DNA of 37,657 nt from Chlorobaculum thiosulfatiphilum (GTDB taxonomy: Bacteria > Bacteroidota > Chlorobiia > Chlorobiales > Chlorobiaceae): assembly GCF_006265165.1 (NCBI RefSeq), contig NZ_VDCH01000024.1:1-37657 (forward strand), in the 5' to 3' direction. Positions 25,882 through 33,278 of the stretch are shown one piece after another. Below the pieces are notes generated by a model that searched no databases, was not told where the DNA came from, and saw nothing but the letters and a program-made list of their open reading frames with translations. The translations under genes were made by a program, and so were the position numbers. Each line of letters begins with the position of its first letter. The first letter of the stretch is position 1.

Positions 25882-26772
25882 ATGCAATACGTCATTACCG
25901 GCTCATTGGGGCACATCGGCAAACCGCTGGCAACCCGATTGAGCAAAGAGGGACACGCCGTGACGGTTATCAGCAGCAATGCCGCAAGAAAACAGGAGAT
26001 CGAGGCGATTGGCGCAACGGCGGCCATCGGCTCCGTGGAAGATACCAGATTTCTGACCGAGACTTTCCGCGGCGCGGACGCCATTTTTACCATGGCGCCT
26101 CCAGACTACAGCGGCAGCGACTGGAAAGCGTGGATCGCCGGAATCGGCAGAAATTACGTTGCAGCCATCACGTCAGCCGGTGTAAAGCAGGTGGTAAACC
26201 TGAGCAGTATCGGCGCGCATATGATCGAAAACTGCGGCCCGGTCAGCGGCCTGTCGCAAGTCGAGCTGGCGATGGATGCCATGGCTGGTGTGAATGTCCG
26301 CCATCTGCGGGCCGGTTATTTCTACACCAATTTCCTGAACGCCATCGGCCAGATCAAAAATCAGGGCATCATCACCGGCAACTACATGGCTGATTTGAAG
26401 ATGGTGCTGGTGCATCCGACGGACATCGCCGACATTGCCGCCAAAGCGCTCGAGGATGAATCGTACCTCGGCAGAGGCTTCAGCTACATCGCCAGCGACG
26501 AGAAAACCCCGGCGGAAATCGTCGCCATGATCGGCAAGGCAACCGGCAGGCTCGATCTCAAGTGGGTCGAACGCACGGACAAGGAGGAGTTCGACGACCT
26601 GCTTGCCATCGGCCTGCCCGAAGAGACGGCCAGAAATTACACCGAGATGGGCGCGGCGATGCGTTCTGCCGAGATGAATGCGGACTATTTCCGTAGCCGT
26701 CCGGTCATGGCTGGCTGGCGATCGTTTGAATCGTTCATGCCCGATTTCGTGGCGGCGTACAAAGCGTACTGA
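25882..26772 (+). CDS. NmrA-like NAD(P)-binding protein
   Basis: The 296-residue protein starts with the dinucleotide-binding motif VITGSLGHIGKPLA (residues 4-17). It continues with GADAIFTMAPPDY and VVNLSSIGAH (about 107-116), as in NmrA-like/NAD(P)H-binding proteins such as quinone-reductase-like QOR2 relatives. The tyrosine and lysine of classical short-chain dehydrogenases are not in place, so it may sense or bind NAD(P) or reduce quinones. It is monocistronic by position: ppk2 is divergent on its left and the pta gene converges on its right with a terminator between them. Confidence 0.82.
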   Translation: MQYVITGSLGHIGKPLATRLSKEGHAVTVISSNAARKQEIEAIGATAAIGSVEDTRFLTETFRGADAIFTMAPPDYSGSDWKAWIAGIGRNYVAAITSAGVKQVVNLSSIGAHMIENCGPVSGLSQVELAMDAMAGVNVRHLRAGYFYTNFLNAIGQIKNQGIITGNYMADLKMVLVHPTDIADIAAKALEDESYLGRGFSYIASDEKTPAEIVAMIGKATGRLDLKWVERTDKEEFDDLLAIGLPEETARNYTEMGAAMRSAEMNADYFRSRPVMAGWRSFESFMPDFVAAYKAY

Positions 26773-26813
26773 TTTTGCATTTCGACCTCTGCATCATCGA
26801 TTGACGTATGGTC

Positions 26814-26847
26814 AAAAAAAAGAAAACCCGGAGCAGTTCGGGTTTTC
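26814..26847 (-). terminator. Terminator of the korA-korB-pta transcript
   Basis: On the minus strand GAAAACCCG and CGGGTTTTC form a 9-bp stem with an 8-base loop followed by eight T. It lies about 45 bases after the pta stop. The T-run on the plus strand is only four bases within the stem, so termination of the convergent NmrA-like gene is less certain. Confidence 0.85.
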
Positions 26848-26892
26848 GTGATCGATGAGGCTCGGTAGCGATGTGCTGCTGGCAGCGCCGCC

Positions 26893-27879
26893 CTATTTTA
26901 TCCGCCCCTCTTGCCTCGCATTCTGGACAAGCACGGCGAGCGCGCAGGAGAGCACCCTTGTCCGCAGGTTGTCGGCGCGGCTGGCGAGAATGACCGGCGC
27001 TTTCGCGCCCATGACGACGCCCGCCGCGTCGGCGTGGCTGATGAAGGTGAGCTGCTTGGCGAGAATGTTGGCCGCCTCGATGTCCGGCGCGAGCAGAATG
27101 TCGGCGTCACCCGCAACCTGCGAAACGATGCGCTTCTCCTTTGCGGCCTCCTGGCTGATGGCGTTGTCGAAGGCGAGCGGGCCGTCGATGATGCACCTCG
27201 TGATCTGTCCGCGCTCGGCCATCTTGCAGAGCGCCGCCGCGTCGAGCGTGGCCTGCATGGCGGGATTGACCACCTCCACGGCCGCCAGCACGGCGATTTT
27301 CGGCAGGCGAGACTCCCCCGTCAACGCCACCCAGGCATCGACGGCGTTCCGGCAGATGTCCGCCTTTGCGCACAGATCGGGCGAAATGTTCACCACCGCG
27401 TCGGTGACGATGAGCCACTTGTGGTATCCGGCCGTATCCATCACGTAAGTGTGCGACAGCCGACGCTCGGTGCGCAGCCCCGACCCGTGGGCGACAATCG
27501 GGCCGAGCAGCTCGTCGGTGTGCAGCGAGCCTTTCATGATCGCCTTGACCTGGCCCGAAGCCGCCAGCTCGACCGCCTTTCCGGCGGCGGCATGGCTGTG
27601 CGGCGTGTCGATCACCCGCCACTTCGACAGGTCGATTCCCGCTTCAGCGGCAGCCTTTTCGATGCGTCCAGCAGGCCCGATCAGCACGGGATCGATCAGT
27701 TGTTCCATCACGGCATCCGCGACGGCGGCAAGCACGTGGCCGTCAACCGGATGCACCACGGCGGTCACAAGCGGCGGCAGCGCGGCGCATTTTTCGATGA
27801 CGGCGTGGTAGCGGTCATGCGGATGAACCTGGATTTCCGGCGGTTCATCGCTGGCGAAAGCGTGGTTTCGGTCGCTCAT
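26893..27879 (-). CDS. pta: Phosphate acetyl/butyryltransferase family protein
   Basis: This 328-residue protein belongs to the PTA/PTB family, which interconverts acyl-CoA and acyl-phosphate. Recognisable blocks are IMKGSLHTDELL (about residues 114-125), YHKWLIVTDAVVNISPD (152-168), IDGPLAFDNAIS (235-246) and a C-terminal DAAGVVMGAKAPVILASRAD. It matches the form that in other bacteria is linked to or fused with an enoyl-CoA hydratase domain; here only the transferase is present. It follows korB by 76 bases on the same strand and probably ends the kor operon, which would place it at the acetyl-CoA node of the reductive TCA cycle. The substrate (acetyl or longer) is inferred. Confidence 0.85.
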   Translation of the reverse strand: MSDRNHAFASDEPPEIQVHPHDRYHAVIEKCAALPPLVTAVVHPVDGHVLAAVADAVMEQLIDPVLIGPAGRIEKAAAEAGIDLSKWRVIDTPHSHAAAGKAVELAASGQVKAIMKGSLHTDELLGPIVAHGSGLRTERRLSHTYVMDTAGYHKWLIVTDAVVNISPDLCAKADICRNAVDAWVALTGESRLPKIAVLAAVEVVNPAMQATLDAAALCKMAERGQITRCIIDGPLAFDNAISQEAAKEKRIVSQVAGDADILLAPDIEAANILAKQLTFISHADAAGVVMGAKAPVILASRADNLRTRVLSCALAVLVQNARQEGRIK

Positions 27880-27955
27880 GGTATCGGCTCGTTGGTTTCG
27901 GGATGCATGGATAATATAAGCAACTCGATGCTGTCGCTACCGGCGACCATGCGCT

Positions 27956-28816
27956 TCACCTAAAGGCATCGAGCATCGCCCGGAACGCTTCGTCGCTCGT
28001 GGGCGTCTGCCGGAAAAGCGGCTCCCCTGTTCCGGCGAGATCCTCGTAAATTTCACGCTTGTCATTCCGATAGAAAATGCCGAGCGGAAGCGGATCGCTC
28101 CGGAACGCCTGCGCCATCGCCATCTGACGATCCGAGGGATCGTGCTCTTCGGGCAGCTCGCAGGTGTGCTCCCGGAACCACTGGTACGTATTGAGCTTGT
28201 TGAAAACGACGCACGGCTGGAACACATCGACCAGTGCGCACCCCTTGAAGCGGATAGCCTCCATGATGATCGACCGGGTCTGCTCGACGTTCTCTGCGAA
28301 CGCCCTGGCGACGAAGGGCGCGTCGAGCGCGAGCGCCACGGCCAGCGGGTTGAACGGTTCGAGCAAAACGCCGCCCACCTGCACCGGAGTCTTCATGCAG
28401 CGCCGCGACGTTGGCGACGCCTGCCCCTTGGTGAGGCCGTAGATCATATTGTCGTGCGCGATGATGGTGACGTTGAAATTACGCCGGATGGCGTGCAGAA
28501 AGTGGTTGCCTCCCTCGCCGTACAGGTCGCCGTCGCCCGATTCGACGACCACCGTGAGCTTCCGGTTCGCAAGCCGAATGCCGAGCGCCGCGGGCAGGGC
28601 GCGTCCGTGCAGACCGTTGAACATGTTGGCGTTCAGGTATTGCGGCGCTTTGGCCGCCTGGCCTATACCCGAAACCATCACCAGATTTTCGGGTTCGATC
28701 TTCAGCGCTTCCAGCGCTTCCCCCACCGCCTCGATCACCTTGTGGTTGCCGCATCCGGGGCACCAGGCCACGTCAGTGCTGGCGGGCATCGCAAACGGGT
28801 TATGCTGATTGTTCAC
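27956..28816 (-). CDS. korB: 2-oxoglutarate:ferredoxin oxidoreductase, beta subunit
   Basis: With KorA this enzyme carboxylates succinyl-CoA to 2-oxoglutarate using reduced ferredoxin, a key step of the reductive TCA cycle. The 286-residue beta subunit binds thiamine diphosphate and an iron-sulfur cluster. DVAWCPGCGNH (Cys19, Cys22), a HGRALPAALGIRLAN block and the thiamine motif ESGDGDLYGEGGNH are visible, followed by NMIYGLTKGQASPTS. Its start overlaps the end of korA by 17 bases, so the two are coupled. Substrate specificity is inferred: green sulfur bacteria use a single-chain enzyme for pyruvate and a two-subunit one for 2-oxoglutarate. Confidence 0.93.
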   Translation of the reverse strand: MNNQHNPFAMPASTDVAWCPGCGNHKVIEAVGEALEALKIEPENLVMVSGIGQAAKAPQYLNANMFNGLHGRALPAALGIRLANRKLTVVVESGDGDLYGEGGNHFLHAIRRNFNVTIIAHDNMIYGLTKGQASPTSRRCMKTPVQVGGVLLEPFNPLAVALALDAPFVARAFAENVEQTRSIIMEAIRFKGCALVDVFQPCVVFNKLNTYQWFREHTCELPEEHDPSDRQMAMAQAFRSDPLPLGIFYRNDKREIYEDLAGTGEPLFRQTPTSDEAFRAMLDAFR

Positions 28817-30524
28817 GGGCGACCTCCCTGAATTGTTCGACTATTTCCTCGACGCTGAATGGTTCGCCGGTGGCTTTCAGAATGCGGCGCGACACCGCGA
28901 TGCCGCTCTCCTGCTGAAGCAGATTGGCGAACTGCCCGAACGCGTTGTTCTCGATGACGACGATTTTCCCGCGCCCGTTTCCCAACAGCGCGGCGGTGTC
29001 CGGAGCGAGCGGCCAGACCTGGGCGTAATGAACTCCGGCGAACCGGCTGTTGTCGAGCCGTTCGAGCGCCTCTTCGAGTACGCCACGGTTCGACCCCCAC
29101 GAAACGGCGATGATTTCGGCCTCCTCCGGATTGCCGATGACGGTCGGGCGCAGCGCCTCACGCCGGAGCGCCTGAAGCCGCAGGAGCCGTTTGTCCATCA
29201 TCCGGCGTCGCATCTCGAAGCTCTCGGTAATCAGCCCCGCCTCGTCATGCTCGTCGGAATCCACCCGAACGATCCCGGCGCCGAATCCGGGCACACCTCG
29301 CGGACTCAGGCCGTTCTCCGTGAAGGCGTAGCGCTGGTACTCTTTACCGGTTTCGACGATGGCGAGTGTTACCGGATGCCGCTCGATCTCGCCTGCCCCG
29401 ATGGTCGAGACGGCGTCGAGCAGGTACTGGTCGGTCAGCACGACGACCGGAATCTGGTAGCGCTGGGCGGTATCGAACGCGCGCTGCATCGTGTCGATGG
29501 CCTCGCGGAGTGTGCCGGGCGCAAAGATCGCCCTCGCGAATTCGCCGTGACCGGCGTGGAGCGCAAGGTCGAGGTCGCCCTGCTCCGTGCGGGTCGGCAG
29601 GCCGGTCGCCGGGCCGGGGCGCTGGCCGATATGCACGACGATCGGCGTTTCGATCATTCCGGCCAGGCTCACGCCCTCCTGCATCAAATCGAAACCGCCG
29701 CCGGAGGTGGTCACCAGCGCCTTCGCGCCCGCGTACGATGCGCCGAGTCCAGCATTGATCGCGGCGATTTCGTCCTCGGCCTGATCGACCACGATGCCGA
29801 AAGTTTTCGACCTCGCCGCCAGAAAGGTCAGGACGCCGGTGCCGGGCGACATGGGATAGGAGCAGATGAAGTTGCATCCGGCGGCGACGGCCCCAATGCC
29901 GAGCGCCGAGGTGCCGTCCATCATGAGCGAATCGCTACGGATTTCCGCCGCCGGTTCAGGCAGCTCCGGTCTGCGGTCGGCGGGCAACTGAAGTCCGAAC
30001 TCGTAGCCGAGCCGTGCGGCTTTGAGGTTGTTTTCGATAACCTCCTCACCCTTGTCAGCAAACTGTTCACGCAGAAATTCGGCGCACTTTTCGAGTGAAA
30101 TACCGATAACAGCCAGCACGATTCCCACGGCCACCGTATTGGCATAGACCTTTCCGCCCGCATCCGATGCGAACCGGCCCAGCGGCGTGTCGATGCAGCG
30201 GCTGTCCCAGTGCTCGCCGAACTGCGCCTTTTCGGCAAAGATGAGTGTGCGCTCATGCAGCCGCCCGTGGAGCCGCTCGTATGCGTGAGGCGTCAGCGCC
30301 AGCAGGAGGTCGATGCGTGAAACATAGGCGCGGCGAGGCTTTCCGGTCACGCGGATTTCGGTGCTGTTGCTGCCGCCCCGAATGCGCGACATGAACTCCG
30401 TGCACGAAAAGATATGGTGGCCGCTGTGTCTGAGAAGAGGAAGGAGCAAGGAAGTGATCGTCTGGACGCCCTGTCCGGCGGCTCCCTCGAAAACCATCGA
30501 AAAATCGTCTGGATTTTGTTGCAT
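28800..30524 (-). CDS. korA: 2-oxoglutarate:ferredoxin oxidoreductase, alpha (gamma-alpha fused) subunit
   Basis: The 574-residue protein is a natural fusion. Residues 1-180 form the gamma-type domain (FEGAAGQGVQT, RIRGGSNSTEIRV). From about 195 comes the alpha-type pyrimidine-binding domain (GTSALGIGAVAAGCNFICSYPMSPGTGVLTF, written here only as a marker of its start), then GASYAGAKALVTTSGGGFDLM and the C-terminal domain with VSWGSNRG. GGGAG lies 7 bases before the ATG. It is the first gene of the korA-korB-pta operon. Its promoter lies in the 283-base region shared with the divergent SQR-like gene. Confidence 0.93.
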   Translation of the reverse strand: MQQNPDDFSMVFEGAAGQGVQTITSLLLPLLRHSGHHIFSCTEFMSRIRGGSNSTEIRVTGKPRRAYVSRIDLLLALTPHAYERLHGRLHERTLIFAEKAQFGEHWDSRCIDTPLGRFASDAGGKVYANTVAVGIVLAVIGISLEKCAEFLREQFADKGEEVIENNLKAARLGYEFGLQLPADRRPELPEPAAEIRSDSLMMDGTSALGIGAVAAGCNFICSYPMSPGTGVLTFLAARSKTFGIVVDQAEDEIAAINAGLGASYAGAKALVTTSGGGFDLMQEGVSLAGMIETPIVVHIGQRPGPATGLPTRTEQGDLDLALHAGHGEFARAIFAPGTLREAIDTMQRAFDTAQRYQIPVVVLTDQYLLDAVSTIGAGEIERHPVTLAIVETGKEYQRYAFTENGLSPRGVPGFGAGIVRVDSDEHDEAGLITESFEMRRRMMDKRLLRLQALRREALRPTVIGNPEEAEIIAVSWGSNRGVLEEALERLDNSRFAGVHYAQVWPLAPDTAALLGNGRGKIVVIENNAFGQFANLLQQESGIAVSRRILKATGEPFSVEEIVEQFREVAREQSA

Positions 30525-30725
30525 GACACGGCTCCCGGTTTTGATGAAGCATCCGCATGTCTTGTCGAATGGCGAACTGGCTCTCCTTTCCGGCGAAATT
30601 CAGAGTGGCGTTGGAAGGCGCTCGACTCTGTTTTTTAAAGCAGCTTGTAAACCAACAACACCCCATCAAGGGCTATGCGTTCCGCCTGAATGTCAAGGCT
30701 CGGCAAGATCGCCTCGTTTTTAATT

Positions 30726-30742
30726 ATTGGCATATGACCAAT
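30726..30742. promoter_or_regulatory. Candidate operator overlapping the SQR-like gene promoter
   Basis: ATTGG and CCAAT form an inverted repeat with a 7-base centre. It covers the -35 box of the promoter at 30727-30755 and extends into the spacer. Placement fits a repressor that blocks polymerase, but no regulator is known from this window. Confidence 0.35.
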
Positions 30743-30755
30743 ATTTCCCTATATT
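30727..30755 (+). promoter_or_regulatory. Sigma-70-type promoter of the SQR-like gene
   Basis: TTGGCA and TATATT are separated by exactly 17 bases, leaving about 50 bases of leader before the GTG start at 30808. Matches are four of six and five of six to consensus. Confidence 0.55.
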
Positions 30756-30807
30756 AACGGCCTTACGTCTTCTAATGCCTTCGGGCATCAACCATTAGTG
30801 ATCCGTA

Positions 30808-31980
30808 GTGAAAAAAGTATTGATTCTTGGCGGAGGCATTGCCGGCGTTGCGGCGGCGATCTCGTTCCGCAAACGTGGATTCGAGGTCGAGGTGGTTTCC
30901 GACCGGGAGTTTCTGTTCATCTACCCGATCGCCATCTGGATTCCGGTTGGCACGGAACAGTTCAAAAACGTGGCTTTCCCGCTGGAAAAGCTCGCGCGGA
31001 AGCACGGATTTTTGCTGACGCTCGACAAGGTGACGGCCATCGACGCCAGCCGGGACTCCGTCGCGCTTGAAAAAGCGGGCGTCCGCAGCGACTTCGACTT
31101 CCTCGTAATTGCGCTCGGCTCGGACAAAGTGAAGCACGAAGGTATCGAGCACACGCTCTCGATCTGCGGCGCTCCGGAGCACTCGCTCCGCCTCAAGGAG
31201 AAGATCGACGCCCTCGTCGAGCGCGGCCACGGCAAGATCGCCTTCGGCTTCGGCGGCAACCCGAAAGACCCCAGCGGCGTACGCGGCGGCCCCGGTTTCG
31301 AGCTGTTCTTCAACCTGCACCACAAGCTCACCAGGCTCGGCATCCGTGACAATTTCGAGATGACCTTCTTCGCCCCGATGGCCCAGCCCGGCGCGAAAAT
31401 GGGCCAGAAGGCGCTCGACATGATGGCCAAAATGTTCAAGGCGAAGAACTTCAAGCAACGCTATGGCAAGAAGATCACGCGCTTCGAGAAGGACGGTGTG
31501 GTGTTCAAGGACGGCAGCAAGCTCCAGAGCGATCTGACGATGTTCATTCCGGCGGGGTCGGGCCACAGCGTCGTCACGGCCTCCGACCTTCCGCTCAACG
31601 AGGCAGGCTTCGTGAAGATCGACGACTTCTGCCGCGTGGTCGGCGTGAATGGCTGGTACGCCGTCGGCGATTCAGCGGCGCTCGAAGGGCCGGAGTGGAA
31701 GGCCAAGCAGGGCCATATCGCGGAGTTCATGGCGGAGTGCGCGGCCAACAACTGCCTGGCCGAACACTTCGGCAATCAGGAGCCGATGAAAGGCTATCAG
31801 GAGCACCTGAACGTCCTCTGCGTCATGGACACCGGCGACGGCGCAGGCTTCGTCTATCGCACCGGCCACAGCGAGATGTTCATCCCGATGCCGATAGTCG
31901 GCCACTGGCTGAAAAAGGGGTGGGGGTATTATTACAAACTCTCGAAGATGAAATATATCCCGAGGATTCCGGGGATGTGA
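30808..31980 (+). CDS. sqrF: Sulfide:quinone oxidoreductase family flavoprotein (SqrF-like)
   Basis: SQR oxidises sulfide to sulfur or polysulfide and passes electrons to membrane quinones. This 390-residue protein starts with the FAD-binding motif LILGGGIAGVAAA (residues 5-17) and has a second glycine-rich block (AFGFGGNP, 145-152), the FAD site GWYAVGDSAAL (282-292) and an amphipathic C-terminus suited to membrane contact. Cysteines are at 120, 275, 311, 316 and 338. Cys120 and Cys338 suit two of the three catalytic cysteines of classical SQR; the middle one (about 160) is absent. In Chlorobaculum tepidum the homologue next to the acl genes (CT1087) was, as I recall, shown to be a functional SQR. 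The symbol rests on that synteny and similarity. Confidence 0.78.
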   Translation: MKKVLILGGGIAGVAAAISFRKRGFEVEVVSDREFLFIYPIAIWIPVGTEQFKNVAFPLEKLARKHGFLLTLDKVTAIDASRDSVALEKAGVRSDFDFLVIALGSDKVKHEGIEHTLSICGAPEHSLRLKEKIDALVERGHGKIAFGFGGNPKDPSGVRGGPGFELFFNLHHKLTRLGIRDNFEMTFFAPMAQPGAKMGQKALDMMAKMFKAKNFKQRYGKKITRFEKDGVVFKDGSKLQSDLTMFIPAGSGHSVVTASDLPLNEAGFVKIDDFCRVVGVNGWYAVGDSAALEGPEWKAKQGHIAEFMAECAANNCLAEHFGNQEPMKGYQEHLNVLCVMDTGDGAGFVYRTGHSEMFIPMPIVGHWLKKGWGYYYKLSKMKYIPRIPGM

Positions 31981-32006
31981 GTTGAGATTGGGATCGGGTG
32001 AGAATG

Positions 32007-32037
32007 CGGTCGATGCTACGCATGGCGACATCGACCG
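32007..32037 (+). other. Hairpin after the SQR-like gene
   Basis: CGGTCGATG pairs perfectly with CATCGACCG across a 13-base loop, 26 bases after the stop. There is no T-run, so it is at best a weak terminator or an RNA-stabilising hairpin. Confidence 0.45.
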
Positions 32038-32120
32038 TAAATGTGATCCTATATCAATGCGAAGAATGTGAAGTCAATGTACTGGTAACGCTCTTTTGAC
32101 GAAGTGTTGAGCAACCGTCG

Positions 32121-33083
32121 TCAAAACTTTCCTTGGTGAAAACATGAACTACATTTGCACAAACCCGTTTTTGCATTAAAAGACAACCAGTCATCGGTCA
32201 TTTCTCCACAAATTTCACATTTCTTTTTTTTATTCATTTTTTCAAAAGATGAATCTGATAGTTTCATCTTTTCTGAACTTTCACGAATTGATTCTTCCTC
32301 AACAGCCCTTATTTCCTCTTCATTTTTTTGCCATTTCTCTTGTTCACCTTTATGAACAAATTCACCAGTTTTTGGCGAAACTAGAAGCTCTCCTAAATCG
32401 CTATTTATATTGCAACCAGTATAAACTTGTGGCTTGTGATTAAGCAAGAGGTTACGAAACGTAATTAACTTTCGGTTTTCAGCATCTAAATAATGCAGAG
32501 ACCCGCCTGCAGCTGAATACCCATAACAATGAGCTTCATCATACTTTGAGCGCTGAATAAATTCTCTTTCAGTAGTTGTGAGAAATATCTTATTTGGATT
32601 ATCTTGATCTGTATGCAACAGATCAGAACAAAACACCAAATGAAAATGAATTCTTAATTTCTTTGCAATATTTTGCAATGTTATTCGTTTGTCTGGATTA
32701 ATCTTCGAATCGATAATCCAGTAAGCAAATACTTTTGAACCTTGCGTAACCCAGCAATCTATTGGGCGAAATAATTCTGTTCCGTCAACTTGTTTTTCAA
32801 TGGTAACATTTTTATCAAATTTACCTACAAGCCACTCATAAAGAACAGCGCGAGAGTTACGAAGAATAGCCGACTCATCCTCATAACTACAATTCTCTAA
32901 ATGTTTGTGAGCAAAATGTTTTCGTATTTTTTCACCTGCCCGCACTCGAACCGGTTGTTTGCAACCCTGACATACTAAAATATTTTGATGGTCAAGTTCT
33001 CGAAGTTTTTTGATAGAATTTAACCACTTCTGGCCTAAAATTACCACTTCTGAGTTATCTCGTACATCCAATGCTTTAAACAT
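32121..33083 (-). CDS. CoiA-like protein (zinc-ribbon plus nuclease-like domain)
   Basis: The protein is 320 residues from ATG 33083 (MFKALDVRDN...), or 347 from ATG 33164; neither start has a clear ribosome site. Residues about 37-66 (shorter form) hold a CoiA-type ribbon: CQGCKQPVRVRAGEKIRKHFAHK followed by a further Cys (key residues two Cys, Arg, Gly and His-Phe-Ala-His). The middle has RPIDCWV...YWIIDSKI, like the Asp...Asp-X-Lys core of a PD-(D/E)XK nuclease. The C-terminus carries a second ribbon, CEICGEMTDDW...CKCSSC. CoiA itself acts in competence for DNA uptake; orphan homologues are often of unknown role. Low GC content and a position between two conserved metabolic loci suggest acquisition. 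Confidence 0.6.
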   Translation of the reverse strand: MFKALDVRDNSEVVILGQKWLNSIKKLRELDHQNILVCQGCKQPVRVRAGEKIRKHFAHKHLENCSYEDESAILRNSRAVLYEWLVGKFDKNVTIEKQVDGTELFRPIDCWVTQGSKVFAYWIIDSKINPDKRITLQNIAKKLRIHFHLVFCSDLLHTDQDNPNKIFLTTTEREFIQRSKYDEAHCYGYSAAGGSLHYLDAENRKLITFRNLLLNHKPQVYTGCNINSDLGELLVSPKTGEFVHKGEQEKWQKNEEEIRAVEEESIRESSEKMKLSDSSFEKMNKKKKCEICGEMTDDWLSFNAKTGLCKCSSCFHQGKF

Positions 33084-33221
33084 GTAAGTTGTATATGGTT
33101 TTGATGATAAAACAAAAGCATTATTATATAACTTCCTTGTATTGGTCTGGATACTACATCTCATAATCTACGAAAAGTCTCGGAAAAACAACTCACTCTC
33201 CCACCATCCCATCCGTCCATA

Positions 33222-33260
33222 AACACAAAAAGCAGGCCAAGTTGACCTGCTTTTTGTGTT
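33222..33260 (-). terminator. Terminator of aclBA
   Basis: AACACAAAAAGCAGG and CCTGCTTTTTGTGTT form a perfect 15-bp stem with a 9-base loop, giving a T-run on the minus strand about 20 bases after the aclA stop. The symmetric sequence may also act on the plus strand. Confidence 0.85.
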
Positions 33261-33278
33261 ATCCATAGAACTCTACGC

